In this document: in pieces, positions 46,012-56,164 of the stretch
How the letters are laid out: every line of letters begins with the position of its first letter
How positions within the stretch are numbered: the stretch's first letter is position 1
From: an uncultured Pelagibacteraceae bacterium
GTDB taxonomy: Bacteria; Pseudomonadota; Alphaproteobacteria; Pelagibacterales; Pelagibacteraceae
DNA: 64,000 nt
Reading direction: 5' to 3'
Assembly: GCA_902526085.1 (NCBI GenBank)
Contig: CABZJN010000003.1
Location: forward strand, 22,339 to 86,338
Translations under genes and position numbers: made by a program
Notes under the pieces: model-generated
Told to the model about the DNA's origin: nothing
The model's database searches: none
What the model saw: only the letters and a program-made list of their open reading frames with translations

Positions 46012-47406
46012 ATGAAAAAAGTAGCAACTAGATTTGCTCCTTCTCCTACTGGTCCTCTTCATATTGGTGGGGTAAGAACAGCTCTATTTAATTGGTTATA
46101 TTCAAAAAATAAATCAGGTAAATTTTATTTAAGGATAGAGGATACTGATAAAGAAAGATCTAAGGAAGAGCATAAAGTTCAAATAATTAATTCTTTAAAT
46201 TGGATAGGAATTGAACACGACGGTGAAGAGTATATTCAATCAAAAATGATTGGTGAACACGTGACTATTGCTAAAAGATTATTAGAAAATGGAAATGCGT
46301 ATAAATGCTATTGTAGTGCAGAGGAAATAGAAGAACAGAAGAAAAGAGCTAAACAAAAAAAAATTCCCTATGTGTATAATCGAAAATGGCGAGATATTTC
46401 TGAAGATCAAGCCCCAAAGGATATAAAACCAGTTATAAGATTTAAAAGTAAATTAGAAGGCACTTCTCTTCTAAAAGACTTGGTTCAAGGAAGCGTAGAG
46501 ATTGAAAATAATACTATTGAAGATTTTGTTATTTTAAGAAATGACGGAACGCCAACATATAATTTATCTGCATCAGTTGATGACCATAATATGGAAATGA
46601 CTCATATTATAAGGGGAGATGACCATAAAATTAATACTTTTAAACAAATACAGATATATGAAGCGCTAGGATGGGATATTCCACAATTTGCTCATATACC
46701 TCTTATTCATACAATAGATGGAAAAAAACTATCAAAAAGAGACAGTGCCTCAGCATTAGAAGATTACTCAAAAATTGGGATTCTACCTGAGGCACTTAGA
46801 AATTACCTACTAAGGTTAGGATGGTCTTATAAAGATAAGGAAATTTTCAACTTAGATGAAAGTATAAAACTTTTCAATTTAGAAGGAATAGGTAAATCAC
46901 CTTCAAAACTTGATATGAGTAGAATTCTTTCTATGAATGAATATTACATTAAAAATAGTGAAGAAAATATATTGTATAAAAAATTAAAAGAATATTGTGA
47001 GATGTATAAAGATAGAATTAAAGAAGATAAAGAAAATACAATAATGAACTCTTTGGCATTTTTAAAAAATAAAGCGAAAACACTTGAAGATATATTTAAC
47101 AATTCTAAATACATATTAAATGATAAAGTTATTTTTAATGACAATGATAAAGAACTGATAAACGATGAAGCAAAAAAAATAATACATTTATTTAAAGAGA
47201 AAATTTCAGAATTAGAAGTTTTTGATAGAGAAAATTTAGAAAAAATCATTAATGGGTTAATAAAATTGAATAATATAAATTTTAAGGGTATTGGCCAGCC
47301 ATTACGAATAATGTTAACAGGATCTAAATTTGGTCCAGGAATATATGATATAATATTATCTCTTGGAAAAAACGAGGTAATAAAAAGATTAGGAAATATA
47401 GGATAA
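46012..47406 (+). CDS. gltX: Glutamyl-tRNA synthetase
   Basis: This 464-residue class I synthetase has the HIGH-type motif PSPTGPLHIGGVRTAL (His17) and the KMSKS equivalent KLSKR at 239-243. Cys residues CYCSAEE near 100 and a helical anticodon-binding domain after about 330 are present. It is not possible to tell here whether it is discriminating or also charges tRNA-Gln. Its 3' end overlaps lpxB on the other strand by 18 bases. Confidence 0.95.
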   Translation: MKKVATRFAPSPTGPLHIGGVRTALFNWLYSKNKSGKFYLRIEDTDKERSKEEHKVQIINSLNWIGIEHDGEEYIQSKMIGEHVTIAKRLLENGNAYKCYCSAEEIEEQKKRAKQKKIPYVYNRKWRDISEDQAPKDIKPVIRFKSKLEGTSLLKDLVQGSVEIENNTIEDFVILRNDGTPTYNLSASVDDHNMEMTHIIRGDDHKINTFKQIQIYEALGWDIPQFAHIPLIHTIDGKKLSKRDSASALEDYSKIGILPEALRNYLLRLGWSYKDKEIFNLDESIKLFNLEGIGKSPSKLDMSRILSMNEYYIKNSEENILYKKLKEYCEMYKDRIKEDKENTIMNSLAFLKNKAKTLEDIFNNSKYILNDKVIFNDNDKELINDEAKKIIHLFKEKISELEVFDRENLEKIINGLIKLNNINFKGIGQPLRIMLTGSKFGPGIYDIILSLGKNEVIKRLGNIG

Positions 47407-48519
47407 GATAATATTTGATGCTTCTTCAGACGAAGAGCTAGGAGAAGTCAAAGTTTCAAGAGTTTTTTTTATTTCATCTTTTTGTTTAGCAATTAAATCT
47501 GGTTTTTTTAGAAAATAGTATACACTTTTAAATATTTCTTCAGCATTACATTCAGATTGTATCAACTCTGGAATAACTTCCCTATTATTTATAATATTTA
47601 TCATATTAATAAATTTTATATTTAATAGAAATTTTGCTAAATAAAAATTAACGAAATTCATTTTATATATAATTATTGATGGAATATTCATTTTACAAAC
47701 TTCCAAAGAAACTGTTCCAGATTTTACTACCGCAAAAATTGATTTTTTTAAAACTGCAGTTTTAATTTTATCGTCATTAATAATTTCTAGATTTTGTATG
47801 TGTTCTTTTGAAATATAACTAGATATAAGTTCTTTATTTTTATCAGTTGCATGAAATATGAAATTATAATTGGGATCCTTGATATTCATTTTTTTAATAA
47901 AATTAATTAGAATTGGCATATGATGTTTTATTTCTGAAGTTCTGCTTCCAGGAAAAATTGATATAATTTTTTTTTTATCTAAAAATTGATCTATTTGGAT
48001 ATTTTCATTAATTTTTTTATCTAACAAAGGATGACCTACAAAAGTGTTGGTCAGTTTTTCTTTATCAAAATATTCTTTTTCAAACCTAAAAAGTAATAAA
48101 ATATGGTCTAAAAATTCCTTCATTTTCTTTACCCTACCCTCTCTCCATGCCCAAACTTTAGGAGCAATAAAATGAATTATTTTTATTTTTGGGTTTTTTT
48201 CTTTTACTATCTTTGCTACTCTAAGTGTAAAATCAGGACTATCAACACTAAATAAAATATCTGGGTTAAATTTTAAGACTTCATTAACTGTATCTTTTAT
48301 TTTACGTTTTATTTTAAAAAAGTTTAGTAATATATCTGTAAAAGCTATAAAGGTTATTTCTTTTTGATCATAAATTGTCTTAATACCTAATTTTTCCAAG
48401 TTTGATCCACCAACACTTAAGAACTCTAAATCAGCTTTTTTTGTTTTAATTTGCGATATTACTTCTGACGCTAATTTATCTCCCGAAGGTTCACCTGTAA
48501 GAACAAAAATTTTTTTCAT
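47389..48519 (-). CDS. lpxB: Lipid A disaccharide synthase
   Basis: This 376-residue GT19 glycosyltransferase condenses UDP-diacylglucosamine with lipid X. It begins IFVLTGEPSGDKLASEVI and contains DSPDFTLRVAK, HFIAPKVWAWREGR, FPGSRTSEI and KSGTVSLEVCKMNIPSIIIYK. It overlaps lpxI by four bases. It is the 3'-terminal gene of the lipid A cluster and converges with gltX. Confidence 0.95.
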   Translation of the reverse strand: MKKIFVLTGEPSGDKLASEVISQIKTKKADLEFLSVGGSNLEKLGIKTIYDQKEITFIAFTDILLNFFKIKRKIKDTVNEVLKFNPDILFSVDSPDFTLRVAKIVKEKNPKIKIIHFIAPKVWAWREGRVKKMKEFLDHILLLFRFEKEYFDKEKLTNTFVGHPLLDKKINENIQIDQFLDKKKIISIFPGSRTSEIKHHMPILINFIKKMNIKDPNYNFIFHATDKNKELISSYISKEHIQNLEIINDDKIKTAVLKKSIFAVVKSGTVSLEVCKMNIPSIIIYKMNFVNFYLAKFLLNIKFINMINIINNREVIPELIQSECNAEEIFKSVYYFLKKPDLIAKQKDEIKKTLETLTSPSSSSEEASNIILSYIS

Positions 48520-49307
48520 ATAGCGATTAGAAAGAGTTTATTTTGATTAGCAAATTTAATACAGGCTTCTTTATTTAATATAATATTTTGATTTGATTTA
48601 ATAACAATTCCCTTGACTCCAACTTTATTGCAATCTTTAAATGTATCAATTCCTATTGTGGGTAAATCTACTCTTAAATCTTGTTTTATTTTAGGTAGTT
48701 TTATTAAAATACCTTTTTTTATTACGGATTTAGTAACAGATTTTATCATTTCTTTTGTGCCTTTTCTTGTCTCTCTAGAAATAATTTTATTGCCCCTTAC
48801 AATAACTGCTTGTGTATGATTGTGTGAATTTATCTTTTTTAATTCCTTAATTCCTTTAACTATCTCTTCCTTTTCAAATAAAGTTGGTCTAGTTTTTGTA
48901 TAAATTCCTTTCTTTAATGTTAACTCTGGGTTAAAGGTATTTAATTTAATAACTTTAATTTTATTTTCAGACAAAATCTTAATTAAAACTTTTAATATTG
49001 CTGCGTCACCTTTTTTTGATGCTTTAACTATTCTTGGAATGTAAAATAGCCCTCTTAAGTCTAATTTTAGTTTTGATATTTTAGGTTTAACTATATTTCC
49101 AGCAAATATGACTTTTTTACATTTTTGTGATTTAATAAGATTTAGAATCTCACCAAATTTACCTATGTTAATAAAAAAACTATTCTTATTTTTTTTAAAT
49201 TTGTTATTTTTTGTAAGATCTATGATGAAATATTTCATCTTCTTTTTTTCAATTTTTTTAATAATTTGTTTTGGTAGATCTTTTTCTCCTAAAAAAAGTC
49301 CTATCAT
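48516..49307 (-). CDS. lpxI: UDP-2,3-diacylglucosamine pyrophosphatase LpxI
   Basis: This 263-residue protein matches the LpxI (DUF1009) family, which replaces LpxH in alphaproteobacteria and yields lipid X. Visible family features are an N-terminal GLFLGEKDLP, the VIFAGNIVKPKIS loop, the C-terminal domain with AVIVRGNKIIS, and LRVDLPTIGIDTFKDC followed by GVKGIVIKS. It sits between lpxA and lpxB with one- and four-base overlaps, as expected. Confidence 0.93.
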   Translation of the reverse strand: MIGLFLGEKDLPKQIIKKIEKKKMKYFIIDLTKNNKFKKNKNSFFINIGKFGEILNLIKSQKCKKVIFAGNIVKPKISKLKLDLRGLFYIPRIVKASKKGDAAILKVLIKILSENKIKVIKLNTFNPELTLKKGIYTKTRPTLFEKEEIVKGIKELKKINSHNHTQAVIVRGNKIISRETRKGTKEMIKSVTKSVIKKGILIKLPKIKQDLRVDLPTIGIDTFKDCNKVGVKGIVIKSNQNIILNKEACIKFANQNKLFLIAI

Positions 49308-50089
49308 TATTTGTTAATTGGAAGTGATATTGGTCTTTTTTTGTCTGAATTTATAAAATTAATTATTTTTTTTATAAATTCATTGTTTTTAAGATCATTA
49401 TTAAGTTGTTCTATATTTTCTCTAAAACCTGAAGTTTTAAATATTATTTCATAAGCTAATTGTAATTTTTTTATATTATCATTTGAAACTTTCGATCTTC
49501 TCAATCCAATAAGATTTAACCCCATTAAATTATTTCTATTTCCCATTGATAAACCAAATGGAATAACATCACTCAAAACTCCAGTCATTCCTCCTATCAT
49601 TGCAGACTCGCCAATCCTAGAAAATTGATGTATCGCACAGCTTCCACCAACTATTGCTTTATTTTGAATAGTAACGTGTCCACCTACTTGAACGTTGTTA
49701 GCTAAGACAGTGTCATTTGATATCAAACAATCGTGTGCCACATGACAATAAACCATAAATAAATTATTATTACCAATTCGAGTTATTCCACCGCCTTGTT
49801 CTGTTCCAGGATTTATATTTACATATTCTCTAAACTTATTGTTATTACCAATTACTAATGAATTTTTTTCTCCTTTATATTTTAGATCTTGTGGAGGAGT
49901 TCCAATAGATGAGAAAGGATATAATTGATTATTTTCTCCTATCTTTGTATTACCAACTATATTTACATGCGAATGTATAACTGAGTTAGTTCCTATCTCC
50001 ACTTCTGGACCTATAATGCAATAAGGCCCTATCTCAACATTTCCTGAGATTTTTGCATTTTTATCAACTATTGCAGTTTTATGTATCAC
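49307..50089 (-). CDS. lpxA: UDP-N-acetylglucosamine acyltransferase
   Basis: This 260-residue left-handed beta-helix enzyme adds the first acyl chain to UDP-GlcNAc. Hexapeptide repeats run through the first 190 residues, with VNINPGTEQGGGITRIGNNN and the catalytic His region MVYCHVAHDC; GGHVTIQNKAIVGG and IGGMTGVLSDVIPFG are typical of LpxA. The helical C-terminus starts at about residue 200. It is 55 bp after fabZ. Confidence 0.95.
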   Translation of the reverse strand: MIHKTAIVDKNAKISGNVEIGPYCIIGPEVEIGTNSVIHSHVNIVGNTKIGENNQLYPFSSIGTPPQDLKYKGEKNSLVIGNNNKFREYVNINPGTEQGGGITRIGNNNLFMVYCHVAHDCLISNDTVLANNVQVGGHVTIQNKAIVGGSCAIHQFSRIGESAMIGGMTGVLSDVIPFGLSMGNRNNLMGLNLIGLRRSKVSNDNIKKLQLAYEIIFKTSGFRENIEQLNNDLKNNEFIKKIINFINSDKKRPISLPINK

Positions 50090-50144
50090 AGATAATAAAT
50101 AACAAATTTAATATTTAATACTTATCAACTATTACTACTAATTA

Positions 50145-50591
50145 TTACTTTCTATCTACAATCGTTGCAGACCACTGAGCATCTGCCATTTTTTTATCTC
50201 CTACAAATGCTGACCCTTTATACTTCCATACTCTTCCGTGTGATCTTATAGCCTCAATATTTAATTCTAGAACACAGTCAGGTATAACCGGGTTTCTAAA
50301 TCTTGCTTTCTCAATTGTCATCAGAAATACCAACTTATTGTCGTATGTGGCCTTATCTAAACCATTAGCAGTTAATGCTGCAGCAGCTTGTCCAAAAGCT
50401 TCTACTATTAGAACTCCAGGCATAACAGGTTCACCAGGGAAATGTCCATTTACAAAAAAACTTTCTTTTTTTACGTTTACAATTGCTGTTGCTGAAAAAA
50501 GTTTTTTTATATTTTTTAATTCATCTATAAGAAGCATAGGCTCTCTGTGTGGTAATAAGTCTTTTATTTGATCTTTATTTAAATTTGTCAT
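50145..50591 (-). CDS. fabZ: 3-hydroxyacyl-ACP dehydratase FabZ
   Basis: This 148-residue hot-dog enzyme dehydrates 3-hydroxyacyl-ACP in fatty-acid synthesis. Catalytic His50 and Glu64 lie in NGHFPGEPVMPGVLIVEAFG, and the N-terminal LPHREPMLLIDEL is characteristic. It competes with LpxA/LpxD for hydroxyacyl-ACP, explaining its conserved place between them. It begins seven bases after lpxD. Confidence 0.96.
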   Translation of the reverse strand: MTNLNKDQIKDLLPHREPMLLIDELKNIKKLFSATAIVNVKKESFFVNGHFPGEPVMPGVLIVEAFGQAAAALTANGLDKATYDNKLVFLMTIEKARFRNPVIPDCVLELNIEAIRSHGRVWKYKGSAFVGDKKMADAQWSATIVDRK

Positions 50592-50598
50592 TAAATTT

Positions 50599-51564
50599 TT
50601 ATTGTTTTAAAAAATCTCTAATATTTTTAGCAGGATAACCCATTACTTTTGTATTTGCAGGAATATTTTTAATAACGCCACTTCCTCCACCTACTTGAAC
50701 ATTATCTCCTATCTTAATGTGTCCAGAAATGCCTGCTTGACCTCCTATCATCACCCTATTTCCAATTGTTGAACTGCCAGCAAATCCAACTTGACCTGTG
50801 ATTATGCAGTTTTTTCCAATTTTAACATTGTGGGCAATATGAACCTGATTATCCAAAAAAGTTCCATCTCCTATTACAGTATTGGATAATGAACCCCTAT
50901 CTATGGTATTATTACATCCAATTTCAACATTATCACCAATAATTACTGATCCAATATGTGGATATCTGATATTTTTTTTTTTTCCTGGAAAAAAACCAAA
51001 ACCTTTTTTTCCTATTATTGCTCCATCGAGAATATTGGTATTATTTCCTATGATAGTATTTTTTAATATTACATTATTACCTATAATACAATTATCTCCA
51101 ATGACAACATTTTGCTCAATTATAGAATTATGACCAATAGAGCAATTTTTTCCAATTTTAACATTTTTACCTAAAAGTATATTAATACCAATTTTCAAAT
51201 TCAAATATTTTTTTGGATTGACGGGTTTAACTTGCGTGTCAAAAGCATCATCAATTGAATTTGGGTAGAACAATGAGGTTACCGTGGCAACTGATAACAA
51301 CACATTTGGGACTAAAATAATTTTTATACCTTTTGGTATTTTATTTTTAAGTTTTTGATTTGTAATAATAAGCTTTGTATTCGAATTCTTAAGGATATCT
51401 AAATATTTAGCTGAATGCAAAAAAGATATATCATTTTTTTTTGCTTGATTTAAATCCTTTATATCATTTACCGTAAAGTTTTTATTTTGTTTTTTTTGAT
51501 TTAAAACTTTTAGTATGTCATTAAGCTTTACATTTATATTTTTTTTAAAAAATTTATTTTTCAT
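50599..51564 (-). CDS. lpxD: UDP-3-O-acyl-glucosamine N-acyltransferase
   Basis: This 321-residue enzyme adds the second acyl chain in lipid A synthesis. An N-terminal uridine-binding domain (1-100) is followed by many hexapeptide repeats ([20 protein letters not shown] and so on). The catalytic His region reads [17 protein letters not shown] and the C-terminus [18 protein letters not shown]. It follows the Skp-like gene with no gap. Confidence 0.95.
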   Translation of the reverse strand: MKNKFFKKNINVKLNDILKVLNQKKQNKNFTVNDIKDLNQAKKNDISFLHSAKYLDILKNSNTKLIITNQKLKNKIPKGIKIILVPNVLLSVATVTSLFYPNSIDDAFDTQVKPVNPKKYLNLKIGINILLGKNVKIGKNCSIGHNSIIEQNVVIGDNCIIGNNVILKNTIIGNNTNILDGAIIGKKGFGFFPGKKKNIRYPHIGSVIIGDNVEIGCNNTIDRGSLSNTVIGDGTFLDNQVHIAHNVKIGKNCIITGQVGFAGSSTIGNRVMIGGQAGISGHIKIGDNVQVGGGSGVIKNIPANTKVMGYPAKNIRDFLKQ

Positions 51565-52080
51565 CTAGAAACTTAAAGATTTTTTTTGTTCATTTAATAA
51601 AATAATAATTCTATCCGTTATATCCAGTTTTTTTTGACCAACAATTATACTTTTTTTTGGCAATACGAATGAAATTGAGTTTTTTTCAACAAAATCTGTG
51701 ATAATAGGATTTAATAATTCGAGAATTTTTTGTGTATTTTCAATTTTAATATTATTTAATTTATCCTGTAATTTTTTTTTTTCGGATCTGTAATCTTTAA
51801 CTTCTATAGATAAACTATTTAATTTTTTTTCAAATTCGTTCTTTTCAAGAATATTCTTTTGGGATATTAAAATTTCTTCTTTATTTTTCAAATCATTTTC
51901 TAATTTCTTTAAACTATCAATATTTTTTTTATTTATATCTTGAAGATATTTATTTAAAGATTTTCCTATTTCTGATTTATTAAGAATTAAATTAATATCA
52001 ATATAAACAATTTTACTATAGGCAATTGTTGGAGATATATTTAAAAAAATAAAAAAAATTAAAGATAGAATTTTTTTCAT
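51565..52080 (-). CDS. OmpH/Skp-like periplasmic chaperone
   Basis: I choose the ATG at 52080, directly after the bamA stop, because it gives a clean signal peptide (KKILSLIFFIFLNISPTIAYS); an ATG 18 bases upstream would add residues that spoil it. The mature part starts IVYIDINLILNKSEIG and continues as a long coiled coil (about 35-125), the hallmark of Skp. It would hold unfolded outer-membrane proteins for BamA. Its position between bamA and lpxD is canonical. Confidence 0.87.
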   Translation of the reverse strand: MKKILSLIFFIFLNISPTIAYSKIVYIDINLILNKSEIGKSLNKYLQDINKKNIDSLKKLENDLKNKEEILISQKNILEKNEFEKKLNSLSIEVKDYRSEKKKLQDKLNNIKIENTQKILELLNPIITDFVEKNSISFVLPKKSIIVGQKKLDITDRIIILLNEQKKSLSF

Positions 52081-52081
52081 T

Positions 52082-54343
52082 TTAGAATGAAGTTCCAATT
52101 CTAAATCTAAAAGACTCAGTTTTATCAGAAGGTTCGCTAGTTAGAGGTATAGCATATGATAAAGATAAGGGTCCTATTACAGTGTACCAGTTTATAGATA
52201 CACCTGTAGATGATCTAATTTCACTAGATTCTAAAGAACTATCATAATCAACCTCTCTTAAAGTAGCAGCATCAAAAAATAAACTTAAATCCAAATTTTC
52301 ATTTTCAGTAAAAATACTTGGCACTGTTGTATTAAGATTTATCGCAGATCCAAAATTTCCCCCAACATACTCCTCCCCATCTTTTGGTCCAAATTTTCCT
52401 GTTTCAAAACCACGTAATTTACTACTTGGAATGTATACTCTTTTAGAAACTCTAACATCATCATCAATTGAATTGACTGCCTTAAAGAAAAATCTACCAG
52501 ATATAATTAAATTATCAGATAAGGAAATATATTTTGAGTAATTTAATGCGTTGGTAATAGATAGATCATCTGAGTAAATTGGAAGTTGTTGGTCAAAACT
52601 AAGTCTATAGCCATCTGTTGGCTGAAAATTTTGATCTAACTTGTTCAATATTAATCTATAAGATAATAAATTCTCAATATAATCCCCCTCTTGTTTTTTT
52701 TTATGATTTGATGCAGTTGAAGATGTTTCCAATTTTTCATAATAGAGAGAAACATCAAAATTAATAAAGAGATCTGAATATTGCTCAAACCCGGTACCCA
52801 CTCCAAATCCAGTTCTAGATGTTTTGAAACCACTCGTACTCAAAACATCAGTTGAAGTGCTTTCTACTACAGTATTCAAGGATCTATCAGTATTTTTAAA
52901 ATTTGGATTGACTACAGAAAATATACCTTTTACCTCATCTTCAGAAAGTGAAAGTTTAGTAGACAAATTTATACCTCTGCCCAAATAATTTTTTTCTTTT
53001 AAACCTGCAGTTATCGTAGCTCCCGCGGTACCAGTTCCAGCTCCAGCAAAAATTTCACCAGTAGGACTTTCCTCTACTGTAATATCAATAATTTTTTTTT
53101 GATTATCATTAAGAGAGTCAGTTATTTTAGTTTCAACTGTTTTAAATATACCTTTGGACTTTATATTATTTATAGATTTGTCAAACAAAGTTTTATTAAA
53201 AGCATCTCCTTCGTCAATAATAAGAGAATTTCTAATTACCTTTTCATCGGTTATAAAATTTCCAAAAACATTAACCTGCTCAACAAATAGTTTTTCAAGA
53301 TCTTTAAAATCAATTATTACGTCTATATTGTTCTTATCATCAAGTATAAGGTCATAATTTACATCAACAAAAATAAATTCTTTTTGAAGAGCTATTTTAT
53401 AAATTTCGTCAATTATATCATCAAGTTTTTTTTTGGAATATTTTTTATTTTTAATCTTATTGATTTTTTTATTTATATTATTGAAATTGTCCTTATCAAA
53501 GTTTTCATTTAAATTTAAAGAAATATCCTTAAAAAAATATTTTTTACCAGAATCAATATTGAAGTTTAGTTCAAAATATTTTTTATTTATATTTTTTGCA
53601 TATGAGGATTTTACATTTACGTTGTAATAACCCATGTTTTGATAATAATTTGCTAATAATTTCTCATCAAACTTAATTCTTCTTTCATCTAGATATTTAT
53701 TCGAAGTTAAAAATTTCCAAAACTTTCCTTCTGTTGAATTAATAATTTTTCTTAATTTAGAATCTTTAAATATTTTATTTCCTTGAAAATTGATATTTTT
53801 AATTATAGCTCGATCGCCTAGATTAAAATCATAAATAATGTCCACTGAATTATTTTGGTTATTAATTATTTTTGTTTTCAAATCTGAAAAATAAAATCCA
53901 TTCGATCTAACTACATTTAATAAAAGATTTTTTTGGTCTTGAATATTATTTTTTAAAAAAGGATATTTTTCACTTTTTTTTGTTATTTCATCAATTTGTT
54001 TGAGTATTGACTTATTTTTTATACCTTTCACTTGTATTGATTGGATTATGGGATTTTCATTAATTTTGATTTCAAGAATTTTATTTTTATTTATTATTTG
54101 TATATCCTTAAAATAATTAGTTTTATAAAGTTCTTTAATAGCTGAATTTAAATCGTTTTCATCTAGTTCAATATTAGTTTTTAAACCTGAAAACATTAAA
54201 ACAGTTTCAACAGATAGTCTTTTGTTGCCTGTAACTATAATTTCATTGTAAGTTTGCGCAACAGAAACTGACATATTTATAAAAAAACAAATTAATAAAA
54301 TTCCAAAAGATTTAATATTTTTGATTTTTGTAGATTTAATCAT
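52082..54343 (-). CDS. bamA: Outer-membrane protein assembly factor BamA
   Basis: This 753-residue protein inserts beta-barrels into the outer membrane. A signal peptide (about 8-29, ending SVSVAQ) precedes several POTRA domains (about 30-350, the first starting YNEIIVTGNKRLS) and a C-terminal Omp85 barrel with VRGF-like SKLRGFETGKFGP, GGNFGSAINLNT and a terminal aromatic (FRFRIGTSF). Its start overlaps the end of dxr by four bases; the rseP gene usually found between them is missing. Confidence 0.95.
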   Translation of the reverse strand: MIKSTKIKNIKSFGILLICFFINMSVSVAQTYNEIIVTGNKRLSVETVLMFSGLKTNIELDENDLNSAIKELYKTNYFKDIQIINKNKILEIKINENPIIQSIQVKGIKNKSILKQIDEITKKSEKYPFLKNNIQDQKNLLLNVVRSNGFYFSDLKTKIINNQNNSVDIIYDFNLGDRAIIKNINFQGNKIFKDSKLRKIINSTEGKFWKFLTSNKYLDERRIKFDEKLLANYYQNMGYYNVNVKSSYAKNINKKYFELNFNIDSGKKYFFKDISLNLNENFDKDNFNNINKKINKIKNKKYSKKKLDDIIDEIYKIALQKEFIFVDVNYDLILDDKNNIDVIIDFKDLEKLFVEQVNVFGNFITDEKVIRNSLIIDEGDAFNKTLFDKSINNIKSKGIFKTVETKITDSLNDNQKKIIDITVEESPTGEIFAGAGTGTAGATITAGLKEKNYLGRGINLSTKLSLSEDEVKGIFSVVNPNFKNTDRSLNTVVESTSTDVLSTSGFKTSRTGFGVGTGFEQYSDLFINFDVSLYYEKLETSSTASNHKKKQEGDYIENLLSYRLILNKLDQNFQPTDGYRLSFDQQLPIYSDDLSITNALNYSKYISLSDNLIISGRFFFKAVNSIDDDVRVSKRVYIPSSKLRGFETGKFGPKDGEEYVGGNFGSAINLNTTVPSIFTENENLDLSLFFDAATLREVDYDSSLESSEIRSSTGVSINWYTVIGPLSLSYAIPLTSEPSDKTESFRFRIGTSF

Positions 54344-55509
54344 TTCTTATTTAAATATTCATATAGGAATTTATTAACTTTTTTTACCATATTTTTAATT
54401 TCATTAATATTTTTTGGGGAAATTTTAAAGTATTTACTTAAATATGGGTTTTTTAATAATTTAAATAATAATTCGTGTATTGAGATATACTTAATTGAAT
54501 TTTCTAGATACATTTTTACCAATGCATCGTTTAAAGAAACTAAAATCACTTCAAAATAGGTATTGCTAAATTTAAAGTTTAATATTTTTAATAAGGGAAA
54601 ATTTTTAACATTGGGTTTTAAAAAAGAAATATTATTAATTTTTTTAATATCAAAATCATTACCGTAATATTCAAAAGTTTCATCTTTTTTGTATAATGAG
54701 TTTAAAATTGGTATCTGCATAGTTGTATCATGAGCTAAAAATTTTATTAGGCCAGTTTTAAAATGAACAATGGCATGTACATATGATTTAGGATGTATAA
54801 TAATTTCAAATATTTTTTGATCTAGATTAAAAATTTTTTTTGCTTCTATGACCTCAAAAATTTTATTCATCATCGTGGCAGAGTCAATTGAAATTTTTTT
54901 TCCCATTTTCCAGTTAGGATGCTTTAAAGCATACTTTGGGCTTATATTTTTAATATCTTCGAGTTTCATATTTAGGAATGGACCACCAGAAGCAGTAAGG
55001 TAAATTTTTTTAATATTTTTTTTGTTTTCACTATTTATAAGTGAGTTGATAGAAAAATGCTCTGAGTCTAGTGGAATAAAATTTGTATTATTTTTTTTTA
55101 ATTCGTAGTTTAGAAATTTCCATCCACATATAATCGACTCCTTGTTTGCAATTCCAATATTCTTGGTGAATTTGATTATTTTTAAAGTTGGCTCAAGACC
55201 CTCTATGCCAGATATAGCACTGATTGTTAAATATACTTTTTTATGAACATTTTTCAAAGCATTGTCTATTTCAAAAAAAACTTTAATTTTTTTTTTTTTA
55301 AACAAATGACTATATTTTTGAAAATTAGACTTATCGTTTATAACTACTTTTTTTACATTGAATTCTAATGCTTGATTAAAAATTCTTCTGACATTTGAGT
55401 TTGTGGTCAATAAGCTTATTTTAAAATCTTTCTTATTTTTTTTTATAATTTTTAAAGCTGATCTACCAATTGAGCCAGTAGAACCAAGAATTATCAAGTT
55501 TTTAATCAT
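54340..55509 (-). CDS. dxr: 1-deoxy-D-xylulose 5-phosphate reductoisomerase
   Basis: This 389-residue enzyme catalyses the committed step of the MEP isoprenoid pathway. The NADPH loop is LGSTGSIGRSAL at residues 8-19; further motifs are IGIANKESIICG, PLDSEHFSI, LTASGGPFLNM and WKMGKKISIDSATMMNK, where metal and substrate residues lie. It follows cdsA after one base. Together with ispDF it shows an active non-mevalonate route. Confidence 0.96.
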   Translation of the reverse strand: MIKNLIILGSTGSIGRSALKIIKKNKKDFKISLLTTNSNVRRIFNQALEFNVKKVVINDKSNFQKYSHLFKKKKIKVFFEIDNALKNVHKKVYLTISAISGIEGLEPTLKIIKFTKNIGIANKESIICGWKFLNYELKKNNTNFIPLDSEHFSINSLINSENKKNIKKIYLTASGGPFLNMKLEDIKNISPKYALKHPNWKMGKKISIDSATMMNKIFEVIEAKKIFNLDQKIFEIIIHPKSYVHAIVHFKTGLIKFLAHDTTMQIPILNSLYKKDETFEYYGNDFDIKKINNISFLKPNVKNFPLLKILNFKFSNTYFEVILVSLNDALVKMYLENSIKYISIHELLFKLLKNPYLSKYFKISPKNINEIKNMVKKVNKFLYEYLNKK

Positions 55510-55510
55510 A

Positions 55511-56164
55511 TTAAATAGAGATAATTAAAATTCCAATTGGTAATGCTAATAGAACACCATCAATTCTATCTAGAATGCCTCCATGGCCCGGAAGGAATGA
55601 TCCAGTATCTTTAATTTTTGCTTTTCTTTTAAAAATTGAAATAATTAAATCACCAGCTTGCGATATCGATGATATTAGCATTATTACTAAAAATAAATTT
55701 GAAACTGTTAATTTAACATCATCATAGACATTTTGAAAAGAATAACCAATGATCAACGAAATTACAAATGAACCGACTAAGCCTGAATAAGTTTTGTTGG
55801 GACTTATTTTAGTTATTTTTTTTCCACCAATAGTTTTTCCAAATATATAACCTCCAATATCAGTTGAAATACAGATTGATAATATAAATAAAATTTTAAA
55901 TTTATTTATTTCAAATGACTGTGTTAAAAAAAAAATGATTACTAATGTGAAATAACACAAATAAATAATCATTGAAATTATTGCTAAAAAATATGAAAAA
56001 GTGTTCATCTTAAATATTTTTTTAAACATCTTTATAAACTCATCAATTACAAGAAAATTTATAATAATAAGGATAACATAGAGAATTTTTGTATCCATAA
56101 ATGACAAAAAAAGGATTAATAATAACAAGACAGATGTTAAAAACCTTTTGTTTAACTCACTCAT
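55511..56164 (-). CDS. cdsA: Phosphatidate cytidylyltransferase
   Basis: This 217-residue membrane protein makes CDP-diacylglycerol for phospholipids. It has about six hydrophobic segments and the family signature around SISQAGDLIISIFKRKAKIKD, followed by GSFLPGHGGILDRIDG. It is shorter than the usual 260-285 residues because the N-terminal helices are reduced. Its start overlaps uppS by four bases. Confidence 0.92.
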   Translation of the reverse strand: MSELNKRFLTSVLLLLILFLSFMDTKILYVILIIINFLVIDEFIKMFKKIFKMNTFSYFLAIISMIIYLCYFTLVIIFFLTQSFEINKFKILFILSICISTDIGGYIFGKTIGGKKITKISPNKTYSGLVGSFVISLIIGYSFQNVYDDVKLTVSNLFLVIMLISSISQAGDLIISIFKRKAKIKDTGSFLPGHGGILDRIDGVLLALPIGILIISI

